Shown in pieces: positions 45,618 to 56,898 of a stretch of 64,000 nucleotides of DNA; positions within the stretch are counted from its first letter, which is position 1; each line of letters begins with the position of its first letter. Both the position numbers and the translations under genes were made by a program. Below the pieces are notes generated by a model that ran no database searches, was not told where the DNA came from, and saw only the letters and a list, made by a program, of their open reading frames with translations. Where the stretch lies: contig NC_045134.1 of assembly GCF_007655135.1 (NCBI RefSeq), positions 21,724,568-21,788,567 of the forward strand, in the 5' to 3' direction. This DNA comes from Punica granatum. Its lineage: Eukaryota > Streptophyta > Magnoliopsida > Myrtales > Lythraceae.

Positions 45618-47620
45618 CAATACGCCCATAATTATGCTTCTGCTCCTCCTCAGACCCCGCAATACAGGCCTCCGGCTTCGAGAACTCCTCAGCCGACGCA
45701 ACAGGCCCCAGCCCTACAAGGTCAGCAAGGTGGCACAACGCAAAATCGGCAGCGTAAACAGTTCACACCTCTGCCGGCTCCGCTCTCCTACATATACCGG
45801 CAACTCCTCGCGGGTAACAAGATCCGATCGATAGCACCTAACCCTGATTTTGACCCAACCATCCAAGATCAGAGTCGGCGCTGCGAGTACCATCAGGGCG
45901 CACCCGGTCACACCACTGACAATTGTTGGAAACTACGGGAGAGGATCCAACAGTTGATTGATGACAAGCAACTCACGTTCAACGCCGTCAAACCCCCGAA
46001 CGTGCAATCAAATCCTCTTCCCGATCACGGGTCGAGCTCGGGACCCAGCATTAACATGATCGGTGTTTGCGCTATGGGGGAGTACGAGACTGGACAGGAG
46101 GCACCGGCCCCGTTTGTGATCGAATATGTTCCTGCAGAAGCTGGTGTAGGGTACGCAGGGTTTGATGCCACGCCCGCCCCATTCGTGATAGAAGTCCCCG
46201 CACGAGAGCCATATCAAGATAGCAAGGTCCCGTGGACCTACGAGGGAAGTGTTGGGAACCTCGAGAGCCAATTTAGCGTCATGGGCGTGACGCGCTCGGG
46301 TCGAGTCTATGAAAATCCGAAGGTCGCAAACAAAGGGAAAGCCCTGGCAATGCCCGAAGTCGCCCCGGAAGCCTCGTCCATTCCCCAGAAGAAGGTGACT
46401 GAAGAAGAAGCTGAGGCCTTCATGAAGATAATTAAGGCGAGCGAGTATAAGGTGGTAGAGCAAATGGCCAAGTCTCCGGCCCATATTTCACTACTCGCCC
46501 TCCTCTTGGGTTCAGAGCCACATCGTGAAGCGCTTCTGAAGGTCCTGACAGCAGCGCAGATCCCCAGAGAGACGGCTCCGGAGCGGATTGAGGAGACTAT
46601 CAGTTCGATCTTCTCCAACAACATTTCATTCTCAGATGATGAACTTCCCTCAGAAGGGTGGGCACACTCGCGGGCACTACACATTGTCTGCAAGTGCAAT
46701 AACTTTATTATTGGTCGGGTCATGATCGACAATGGCTCGGCACTCAATGTTTGCCCGGTTTCCACGTTGAAGCAGATGAACGTGGACTTTAACCGTATCC
46801 GTCCGAGCAAGACTGCGGTTCGAGCCTTCGACGGCTCTCGGAGGGAAGTAAATGGAGAGATCGACCTGGTGATCGAGGTGGGTCCCTGCTCATTCGCTGT
46901 TACGTTCCAAGTCCTAGACATCCCGAATGCTTTCAGCTTGTTGCTCGGGAGACCGTGGATCCATGCGGCTGGCGCTGTTCCTTCATCTCTACACCAAAGG
47001 ATTAAATTCATCGCAGAAGACCGACTTATCACGGTCAAGGGTGAGGAGGATTACGCCATTTACAAGGAGACAGTTGTTCCCTACATCAGTATCGGGGACG
47101 ATCAAAACCTCCCCTTCCATTCATTTGAAACCATCTCCGTCATTCGAGACTACGGAGAGATCGGTCCAACCCGCGCTGACCGCATGGTGGGGAAGATTTT
47201 GCTGCGCCATAATTACATCCCGAGTTCCGGGCTTGGAGCACATGGGCAAGGGATCAACCGCCCCATCGAGGTTGAAGAATACAAGAACAGGAGGGGACTT
47301 GGTTTTCGCCCTTCCTGTCACGAGATTATTGAGGCCCGCAGGGGCAAGCACCTTCACCATCTCGCTGCACGCTATGGGAAGATCAACAGGGGTATCCCGG
47401 TTCAGCCGCTCTCCTACTTTTTTCCTGGGCCTCCACACATCGTCGGAGGTGCACTTGACGGTCTCTCCTTGGATTCAGACAGCGAGCCTGTTGACCTGCC
47501 AAACATATGCGCCGTCACCGAGGAGACAACTCCAGGGGCTTACATCCGCCTCGCGCAGGAAAATGAAGAACTCAACAACTGGACCTCAGTCCCGCGTTAC
47601 TCGGCTGTAATCGCCGATGT
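45618..47620 (+). pseudogene. gag tail, protease and G-patch of the Ogre-like element
   Basis: Continues the gag frame after the amber codon and stays open to 47620. A zinc-knuckle-like Cys/His cluster (C-E-Y-H, G-H, D-N-C-W at about 45882-45932) is followed by a spacer. The retropepsin-like protease has 'MIDNGSALNVCP' at about 46723-46758 (active-site D-N-G in place of the usual D-T/S-G, a form common in Tat elements) and 'FSLLLGRPWIH', the second protease signature. A G-patch lies at about 47170-47330 ('GLGAHGQGINRP', 'NRRGLGFRP'). The last codon is split by the predicted intron; unspliced RNA would meet TAA at 47622. Confidence 0.82.
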
Positions 47621-47821
47621 GTAAAGCCATCTATGTTTTGATATTCCCCGCGTGTCGGCATAGCCATAAGCCACACGACGGAAGAGGGATTCGTGTTATG
47701 GCATTCCGCCCTCATCATTAATAAAATCCCTACATGCATTTTTCAGAATTCTCTTCTTTCTTTATCTCTCACTTATTCGCAGCACGTTAAATTTTCTAAG
47801 ACAATTTATTTAAATCGCCAG
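47621..47821 (+). other. Predicted 201-bp intron between protease and RT
   Basis: Donor GTGTAAAG-type site (GT at 47621-47622 preceded by GATGT) and acceptor CGCCAG ending at 47821. Removing it joins the protease frame to the RT frame exactly (split codon GT/G), and both parts read on without a stop. Unspliced, there is a stop at once and several more inside. The intron is T-rich toward its 3' end. Ogre elements are known to have a spliced intron at this place; usage here is inference. Confidence 0.72.
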
Positions 47822-50800
47822 GCTCCACTCGAATCTAAGTCTTCGACGCGTTGATTCGAATTCATCCGAGGAACCCCTTGAAGAGTCCCGACCCATATAC
47901 TTCGGGGAAGGACTCGACGAGGATGATCGAGTGCCCGAGATAGAAGAGAGTTTGCGCCGCCTTGAGAACCGCCAACTCACTTCCGTGGAGCTGACAGAGG
48001 AGATCAATGTGGGTACCGAAGAAGAACCTCGCATCCTAAAGATCGGGACAGGTCTCGACCCTATACAACGAGCCAGGATGATCGAATTTCTAAAAGACTA
48101 CCAAGAGATCTTCGCTTGGTCCTACGCTGACATGCCGGGCTTAGATCCATCGATTGTCAAGCACTTCCTGCCGCTTGATACAGAGAGGTTTCCACCCAAG
48201 AGACAACACTTACGGCGGCAACGTGCCGGCCTTCTCCTCTGCATCAAAGAGGAGATTATTAAACAGATCAATGCGGGGTTCCTGGAGGTTTGCAATTATT
48301 CTGAATGGGTAGCGAATATCGTGCCCGTAGAGAAGAAGGATGGAAGAGTTAGAGTCTGCGTCGACTACAGAGACCTCAACAAAGCCAGTCCCAAAGATAA
48401 CTTCCCCCTACCTCACATTGACGTTTTAGTCGACAACACAGCACGCCACACGTTGTTCTCCTTCATGGATGGCTTCTCCGGATATAACCAGATTCGGATG
48501 GCCGAAGAGGACAAGATCAAGACGACGTTCATCACAATGTGGGGCACTTTCTGTTACCGAGTCATGCCCTTCGGCCTCAAAAACGCCGGGGCAACATATC
48601 AGAGGGCGATGGTCACGCTATTCCACGACATGATGCACAAAGAGATCGAGGTCTACGTTGACGACATGATTGCCAAATCCAAAGAAGGAGAGGACCACCT
48701 GGTTAATTTAAAACGCCTTTTTGACCGCCTCAAGAGGTACAAGCTCAGACTCAACCCGACGAAGTGCACATTCGGCGCTAAGTCAGGGAAACTGTTAGGA
48801 TTTGTGGTCAGTGAGCGAGGCATTGAGGTTGACCCGGACAAGGTAAAGGCAATTAGGGAGCTACGTCCGCCATCGACGGCCCGCGAAGTACGAGGTTTCT
48901 TGGGACGGCTGAATTACATTGCAAGATTTATCGCAAACCTGACAGACAAATGTCAACCACTCTTTCGTCTGCTTCGTAAAAATGCGGCAATTGAGTGGGA
49001 TGAGGAATGTCAGAAGGCCTTCGATACTATCAAGGCATATTTGGCTCAGCCACCAGTGCTAGTTCCGCCGACACCAGATCGTCCGCTGATCCTTTACTTG
49101 ACAGTGCGCCGGCAATCCCTAGGATGCATGTTAGGGCAGGAAGACGAGTCCACGCGTACAGAACACGCCATTTATTATTTGAGTAAGAAGTTTACCGAAG
49201 GGGAGTCTAACTACCCGGAGATTGAGAAGATATGTTGCGCGCTAGTGTGGGTCATGCAGAGACTTCGACAATACACGCTCTACCACACTATCCGCTTATT
49301 GTCAAAGGCGGATCCCCTGAAGTACTTGCTCGATAGTCCATCTTCCATGAAGAACATTTCAAAGTGGCGATGTCAGCTGACAGAATACGACATTGAATAT
49401 GTGCCCCGTACATCGGTTAAGGGGCAGGCAATTGCAGATCACTTGGCGGAGTTCCCAATCGAAGACGATACGCCAATCAACTCTAATTTTCCGGACGAAG
49501 GGATTCTCCAAGTGGATAGTGAGGAGAACAAATTCGCATGGAAGATGTATTTCGACGGCGCAGTGAATTCCACCGGTTCTGGTATCGGCGCAGTGCTGAT
49601 ATCCCCTGACGGACGTTATTATCCGATTGCAGCAAAAGTCGATTTTCCTTGCACCAACAACGTGGCCGAATACGAGGCATGCATCCTTGGCCTGCAAGCG
49701 GCGATCGACTTCAAGCTGAAGGAATTGGAAGTATTCGGAGATTCTATGCTTACAATCTTCCAGACTCTGGGGCAATGGAAGACGAAGGATGAGAAATTAG
49801 TGCCATATCACGAGTATCTTGAGGAGTTAGCGGAGAACTTTGAGAAAGTCTCATTCACATACACGCCGCGCATCAAGAACCAATTTGCAGATGCACTCGC
49901 GACGCTCGCATCCATGGTGAGCATCACGAAAGAAAACCTCATTGAACCACTCGAGATCGAGATCGCCAAAGGCCCTGCTCACTACGACGCAATCGAGGCT
50001 ACCAATGAGCAGCCATGGTACGAAGACATTAAACATTTCTTGCAAACCGGTCAATACCCTACATTCGCTAACCGTCGTGATCGAAAAAAGCTTCGGCGAC
50101 TCGCAGCACATTATTTCCTGAGTGAAGAAACTCTCTATCGCCGTTCTTTCGACGCCACACTACTCCGGTGTGTTGGCGAAGTCGAGGCACAACGTCTCAT
50201 GGGAGAGATACACGAAGGGAGCTGCGGACCCCACATGAATGGGCTTATGCTTGCCAAGAAACTCATGCGTTTAGGTTACTTTAGGTCCACCATGGAAGCC
50301 GATTGCGTCAAGCACGTCAAACACTGCCACTTGTGCCAAGTGTATGCCGACCAGATCAAAGCACCGCCTAACGAGTTGCGCCCGATGGCAGCCCCATGGC
50401 CCTTTTCAATGTGGGGTATCGACGTGATCGGTCCTATCAACCCCAAAGCATCCAACGGACACCAATTCATTTTGGTGGCGATAGACTATTTTACCAAGTG
50501 GATCGAGGCCGTAACACTTGCTTCAGTTACAGCAAATGCCGTGGCACGTTTTCTCAAGCGTGACATCATCGCCCGATACGGAGTTCCCGAGACGATCATC
50601 ACCGACAATGCCAAGAACCTGAACAACAGGGTCATTGACGAGCTTTGTGAGCGATTCAAAGTGCATCACCACAACTCCACTCCATACCGTCCCCAAATGA
50701 ACGGTGCAGTGCAGGCTGCAAACAAAAATATCAAGAAGATCATCGAGAAAATGACGGTGACTTACAAAGATTGGCACGAGATGCTTCCTTTTGCGCTCTT

Positions 50801-51263
50801 GGCATACCGAACATCTATCCGCTCTTCAACCGGGGCAACCCCGTATTCTTTGGTCTACGGCATGGAGGTCGTCCTTCCGATCGAAGTGGAGATTTTTTCC
50901 ATGAGGGTCCTCGCCGAGACCGAACTTGAAGAAGCAGAATGGGCGAAGCAACGTTGTGAACAGCTCAATCTCATTGACGAGAAGCGGCTAACGGCACTCT
51001 GTCACGGTCAATGCTACCAACAGAGAATGGCCCGAGCGTTCAATGCGAGAGTCCGCCACCACGAGTTCAAACCCGGTGACCTCGTCCTGCGGAAAGTCTT
51101 ACATATTACACCTGATTCTCGGGGCAAGTTCGCATACAAGTACGACGGGCCTTTTGTCGTCAAGGAAGTCTTCTCCGGAGGGGCAATCATTTTAAGCGAC
51201 ATGGACGGGACCGAAAATGCACTCCCAGTCAACGCCGATGCCCTCAAGAAGTACTATCCCTAA
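47822..51263 (+). CDS. Pol: RT, RNase H, second RNase H and integrase
   Basis: Open from the predicted acceptor to the stop at 51261; it has no own ATG near its start, fitting expression by splicing. Residues are counted here from codon 47931. RT: 'KDGRVRVCVDYRDLNKAS', 'FSFMDGFSGYNQI' and the catalytic YVDD (Y242-D245). The first RNase H (about 385-500) is degenerate, with 'LYLTVRRQSLG' lacking the usual catalytic Asp, as in other Tat elements. The archaeal-type RNase H starts near D542 ('MYFDGAVN') and keeps 'AEYEA', 'FGDS' and 'ADALA'. Integrase: HHCC zinc finger from H761, catalytic D831 and D892, but residue 928, exactly 35 residues on, is Gln (codon CAG at 50712) instead of Glu. The C-terminal integrase domain ('FKPGDLVLRKV') is complete. 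No chromodomain. Confidence 0.92.
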
Positions 51264-52385
51264 TTGGGTGCTTCGTCGTTCTACAGTCATTGCATGTCCC
51301 TGCAGCTGCAACTCACACTTCCAACACTTGCCTTCTTCCGTATTCTTCAGGCTTCGCGCCCGTTTTACTTCAGCGCATCTTCTGTTATCAGCATTTATGC
51401 CATCTCCATCCAATCCTTCCATATAAGAACATCTCTGAGGGAAAAAGAATAATTTTCCTGCTAGGTTGAAAACCTCCCCGAGGCGACCTAGGCAAAAATT
51501 AGGGAATGAGGGGCACGACTTAAAATCCCGCAAAGGGGAGCCGTGGCAAAAGGAGAGCATAAGTTATATCCTTGCTAGGCTGAAAACCCACAAAGGGTGG
51601 TCTAGGCAAAAGTTAAAGGAACCGAGAGGTGCGATCGGACCCTATCTTGGGCAGTCGTAGCAAAAGGAGAGCATTCAGGAGAGAAAAGTCAAAATAAAAT
51701 ACCCCGTCAGGTCGTTGCGCGTTTTGCGGCCTGTGCAAAAATTAGGGGAAATTGTCGGTTCAACCACGAAAGAACTGCGACACCTCGTGTGGAGCTATGA
51801 CAAGTAGTGGTTTAGCGGTTTTCAGCGCAAGCAAACTCTCTTCGACTCTACGGGTTCAAGACATGCCTCGAAATGAGTTCGAATCGTCGTATCCTTAATT
51901 TAGAGGATTCCTAAAGATCTTTCCTTTTACCTTCATGCAAAAACTCTGCGGGTCATGCCCGTCTTGCAAAGGCCATTCCTTCAAGTCAAATACGTGTCAT
52001 ACTCGGGGACGCGGTCACCCCTCAAACGGCCACTGAATCTAAATTCCCGGAATATCATTACATAGATTTCTTTACATATCGCAATTTCAGCAAGTTTTGC
52101 CCGACTGACAACGATCGTTGGTTATCGTTTTCCTGCATACAGGTTTGAGTGTACAGATCTCGGGAGGTGTCCCCCGAGCGGGCGTATGTCTGTCTCGTTC
52201 GACAAGCCGTAGTCCTTATTCGGGTGAAGGACCCAAAAAGGAGCACACGTCAACTCCGCCAGACAAACCCATGGGCGCACAATCAGCAACAGGGCGCAGT
52301 TATCACTGCATTATTCAGCACAATACCAGCTTAACACCGAACAGATAGCCCTACGCTACCTCATAACAGTGATTCTTACTCTCGC
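51264..52385 (+). other. 3' region of the Ogre-like element before the minisatellite
   Basis: Non-coding. It holds a two-unit tandem repeat (51457-51680, listed separately) and GC-moderate unique sequence. Confidence 0.6.
51457..51680. repeat. Two-unit ~113-bp tandem repeat
   Basis: Unit 1 starts 'cctgctaggttgaaaac' (51457), unit 2 'ccttgctaggctgaaaac' (51570). Both go on with 'ctaggcaaaa(a/g)tta' and end in 'gcaaaaggagagcat'. The middle parts are diverged. Confidence 0.7.
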
Positions 52386-53480
52386 ATTCACCGTTCTTTG
52401 GACTTCTTGTCCTTATTTACTGTTTTCCGGACTTCGTGTCCGCATCTACTGCATTCTGGACTTCGTGTCCACATTTACTACTTTTCGGACTTCGCGTCCA
52501 GGACTTCGTGTCCATCTTTAACGCTTTTCGGACTTCGTGTCCATCTTTATCGTTTTTCGGACTTCGCGTCCAGGACTTCATGTCCACATTTACTGCTTTT
52601 CGGACTTCGCGTCCAGGACTTCGTGTCCACCTTTACCGCTTTTCGGACTTCGCGTCCAGGACTTCGTGTCCACATTTACTGCTTTTCGGACTTCGCGTCC
52701 AGGACTTCGTGTCCACATTTACTGCTTTTCGGACTTTGCGTCCAGGACTTCGTGTCAATCTTTACCGCTTTTCGGACTTCGCGTCCAGGACTTAGTGTCC
52801 ATCTTTATTGCTTTTCGGACTTCGTGTCCAGGACTTCGTGTCCATCTTTACCGCTTTTCGGACTTCGCGTCCAGGACTTCGTGTCCATCTTTAACGCTTT
52901 TCGGACTTCGCGTCCAGGACTTCGTATCCATCTTTACTGCTTTTCGGACTTCGCGTCCAGGACTTCGTGTCCATCTTTACTGCTTTTCGGACTTCGCGTC
53001 CGCCTCTTACTGCATTTTGGATTTCGTGTCCACGATCATTGCATTCCGGACTTCGTGTCCGTGTCTACTGCATTCCGGACTTCGTGTCCTCATTTACTGC
53101 TTTTTGGGCTTTGTGTCCACATTCATTGCATTCCGGACTTCGTGTCCGTGTCTACTGCATTCTGGACTTCGTGTCCTCATTTACTGCTTTCCGGACTTCG
53201 TGTCCGCATTCACTGCATTTTGGACTTCGCGTCCGCATCTATTGCATTTTGGACTTTGTATCCACATTCATTGCAATCCGGACTTCGTGTCCGTGTCCAC
53301 TGCATTCCGGACTTTGTGTCCTCATTTACTGCTTTTTGGACTTCGTGTCCTCATTTACTGCTTTTTGGACTTCGTGTCCTCATTTACTGCTTTCCGGATT
53401 TCGTGTCCGCATATACTGCTTTTCAGACTTCGTGTCCGCCTATACTGCTTTTCAGACTTCGTGTCAGCATTTAATGTCCT
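52386..53480. repeat. Higher-order minisatellite of the GGACTTCGYGTCC motif
   Basis: About 40 copies of the 13-bp motif GGACTTCG(T/C)GTCC. In the flanks (52386-52500 and about 52990-53480) the unit is about 29 bp, one motif plus a 16-bp spacer such as 'gcatctactgcattct'. In the centre (about 52480-52990) the unit is 43 bp, with two motifs back to back (GCG form, then A, then GTG form) plus the 16-bp spacer, about a dozen times. Each motif has GGAC/GTCC arms and can fold as a small hairpin. The array lies between pol and the 3' purine tract, the known hypervariable place of Tat/Ogre elements. The three long forward frames here are by-products. Confidence 0.93.
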
Positions 53481-53605
53481 TCAAGTATGCGTCCACATTT
53501 ATTAATTTATGGTTTGTACTATTTTGCAACAGGCCAGACGAGCGCTAGGATCAAACGAGGTGCTTCTCCTAGTCTTTGGCTGCATCATCTATCCGAGCAC
53601 GCAAC

Positions 53606-53620
53606 CAAAGAGGGGCAAGC
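53606..53620 (+). other. Polypurine tract of the Ogre-like element
   Basis: CCAAAGAGGGGCAAGC directly before the 3' LTR; the purine-rich part primes plus-strand synthesis. Confidence 0.75.
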
Positions 53621-56600
53621 TGTCAGCACCCAATTTCGGTCCATCGGCTCCAAGGGGGACAAAATTGTCATTTTTCTATTTATCACCTTTTTAAAAAAAA
53701 ATTAATTATTTAATTAATAATAATAAAAATAAATTTAAAAAAAAAGGAAAGAAAAGAAAAAAATCTCGGGCAGGGCCGGGCAAGGCCGGGCAGCGTTGAC
53801 CGGCTGCCCGTGACCCGCCGGCCCTAATTTAAAAATAAAAAATAAAAAAAAATTACTGTTCCGGGCAGTCCGGGCAGGCCGGGCAGCGGCAACCGGCTGC
53901 CCGCGATCTGGCCGGCCGCCCAGAATAGGAAATCGCGGATTCCGTGATTTCCTCCCCAAATCGGCTGAAATCTCGACCGAAAATTGCAATTAAAGGGGGG
54001 AAAACCTAATTCGGCGGAGAGACAAGAGAACCCGCAGAAAGAAATCGCGAAATTCCTCTCGGATTGCGAGAATTTTGCAAATCGTTGCCCGATCGGAGTA
54101 ACGCCGGAAAACTGTGAAATCGCCTTGATTCCGACCGTCCCAGCCATCAGCGAAGCCCATATCAGAGCCGGCGTGACCCAGGCGGTGCTCAGACCCCTCG
54201 CCCGATCCTTTTCGCGTCGTCGTCGCGGCGTCCAACAGCCGGAACCGCCGCTCGTGGCCGATCGGCGCCGCCAGCACCACCTTCCTCCGGAGCTCCTCAC
54301 TGACGGGCTTCGGCCCATTATTTCCTTGTTGCAGGACCAGCCCAGTCGGCCCAATCCGCCAACCTCGGCCTATCTATCCTTCCGCAGCGCAAGTCTTCGT
54401 CCGGCCCGAATTGCTCCAGACCAGCCCACTCCTTTCGGGCGGTTTTTTCCTTCGGACCGGCCTACCGATCCGATCCGATCCGACCCGTTCGTCCGACAGC
54501 TTTCGTATATTACAGAAACGCCCCCAAACTTTTGGGTTAGGTAAAATCTCAACTTAGCGGCATGTTTAGGGCTTTATATTAAATATCATGCTTGCTTGAA
54601 TGATGATGACATGAAATAATTGCTTGTTGGTTGCATAGATTATCAATATTATGCCGAATCCGATTATTCTAATTTTCTGATTTGTTCCATTCTAGTCCTG
54701 CAAAGAATTTTCATATTTTTCAATCCTGCCCAAATTCCCAAATCAATTTTAAACCAGTTCCATGACATTTTCGATATTTTCATCACGTCCCTAATTTTTT
54801 TCAGAATCAAATACTGCTCCAGCAAACTTTTGAATTTGTTCCAATTCAGTCCCTGGAGCATTTATTATTTTTTTAAAATCAGCCCTAAATTTCAAAATTC
54901 AATTAAAACATACTCTGGGCTATTTCATTATTTCTAGCACATCCTCCGAATTTTTTTAGAATTTAAAATCGCTCCAGTAAACTTTGCAATTTGTTTCAAT
55001 TTAGTCCCTGCAACATTTATTCATTTTAAAACCAGCCCTGAATTTCAAAAATTAATTTCAAATAAACCCTGGCCCATTTTATACTTTCCCGAACATTCTC
55101 CAAATTTTATAGAATTTAGAAAAAAATCATTCTCCAAATTTTGTTTTGATTTGTTTCAGTTTAGTCCTTGAAACCTTTTTCTGTTACTTTATTAGTCCTT
55201 ATTATTCTACATTATGTTGTTCGATCTTTATGCAAATTTTTCGAGATGACTGGAAATTAGAGTTTATCGGGCGATCTATTATTGATTTTTTCGACGGCTC
55301 GAAACCCAAAAAATAAAATAAAGCATTCGGCAGATTTTAATTAAACTTAATGATTTCACCAATCGGGTAAACGGGACGTTCATTTCACTAATTAATTCAC
55401 TCGACCTTAATAATTTTGCACGAATTGGTAATTAATCGGAAATACGCGTCGATAAATTGCAAATACGTGTTGACGCCTTCTTTTCAAAATTCGCAAATTT
55501 CATACTAAAATCTGAGACTCGTGATCCGATGTGACATGGACATCTGGGAAGAACTTGCATGTTTTGACTCGAGGCCTCCTAATTTTAGGTAACTCAAGTC
55601 GGGGTGTGGAAGTTCTTTTTAGATCACTTCCGGATAGATTGACCGTTTCTTTGACTTTTTGGGGTTCTCGCATAACCCTAGAAGAATCAGGGAATCAGTC
55701 AACGCCGGTCACAGGCCGAGGTGGCCCGCATTGCGCAGTCTCTCTCTTTTCAAAAATAAATTTTCTATACAAAGGCAAAAAAAGGCGTATTTACAATTTA
55801 TTGTTATCTATGCATGATCTTGGGTAGTTAGATCGGGAATAACGGTTTAAGATACCAAAATTTGACTTAATCGCATACTCGGCCTAATAGAAAACATAAT
55901 GGGGATAGCGGGCTAGGCACTAGGTTGTAGGATTCTCGTGTCAAAATCCACATTCTATAATAACTTATCATAATCAAAGTGTCACGATACATAACAATTT
56001 AAAATCAACCCACACATTCGAGACTTGATCACGGACACATACAGTCTGTCAGGTCTGGTAAATGATGTTGAATGCTACATGCCATTCCCGTCTTGCCTTT
56101 TGCTTGTTTTAGGATAGGATTTGTATGCCAAGATTCCTCGGTTAATAATCAATTAATCCACGTAAATTTGGTGATAACAAAACCCCATTGATTGTTTATT
56201 TGAGCTTGCTTGTTACATCTTTTGCACTTGATTGTTATGCGGATCGAGCCCGATCCTTTAGGACTCGATTCACACTGGGTCCAACACCCATAACCGACGA
56301 TCACGGGGTCCAATGCCCTTATACACCGAGTGCGCACTTTAATTTCAATTTCAGTCTTTTCAAACTACACGGTGAGCACGAGTGGAATAATAACCGAATG
56401 CGAACCAACCAGGATCCAATTGTTATAATTTGTATTTTATTTATTTGAGAGAACAATGTGAGGATTTATGTTGTATGTTTATTCATGTAAGAATCCCGGT
56501 CGGAGAGCAGACGGTCGGAGTGTTTCTTCGAATTTACGGTGTCAAAATGCGTAAGATGAGCGGAACTTAATTAAGCGGTAATTAAATAAAATGGCAAGCC

Positions 56601-56893
56601 TCGACAAGCTAGAGTACCGATAGGGCATGCGAGATATAGGCTCGCATGTAACAGAATCCCCGAATTCGGAACCTTGGGTTTCGCAGACCATATGCCTTAG
56701 CAATTAGGTGTACTCCGTACCCCTAGACCTGGGTAACTTGTCGGCCCTCGACCCTCGGGTCATAAAATGGTAAGTGGCGACTCCTTCTCACGTGCGTCCG
56801 TCGCGCGTCCCCGGGAAGGTGGATACTCCCAAGCCGCGTTGCATTTAGGCGCGCGCATGCGTGCCCCGACGAGACGAAATTCGGGTGCGCACA
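53621..56893 (+). repeat. 3' LTR of the Ogre-like element
   Basis: 3273 bp, near-identical partner of 38316-41575. Differences include a shorter ATTA run, a 9-bp extra 'ccgggcagt' type unit near 53868-53885 and an extra short block near 53938-53953, plus scattered substitutions of about one to two per hundred by eye. Confidence 0.94.
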
Positions 56894-56898
56894 GATAT

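Larger units (their letters stand above)
38316..56893 (+). mobile_element. Complete Ty3/gypsy element of the Tat/Ogre group, 18.6 kb
   Basis: Flanked by a perfect GATAT duplication (38311-38315 and 56894-56898), with TG...CA ends. LTRs are 3260 and 3273 bp and differ only by scattered substitutions and small indels. The primer site is complementary to tRNA-Arg. Order: LTR, leader, extra ORF1, gag, protease with G-patch, predicted intron, RT, gypsy RNase H, second (archaeal-type) RNase H, integrase, repeat-rich 3' region, purine tract, LTR. ORF1, the intron, tRNA-Arg priming, the double RNase H and a repeat-rich 3' end are together diagnostic of Ogre-like Tat elements. gag and integrase carry lesions, so this copy likely needs help from other copies. 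Confidence 0.94.

Noticed and set aside
46307..47038. 243-codon antisense frame
   Set aside because: Shadow of the protease-coding strand.
52398..53474. Long 358-codon forward frame (and two more overlapping ones)
   Set aside because: It is a by-product of the stop-free minisatellite; composition is purely repetitive and three frames are open at once.
52386..53480. CRISPR-like array of short palindromic repeats
   Set aside because: Plant nuclear context, spacers are themselves repeats of one 16-bp sequence, and no cas genes: a minisatellite.
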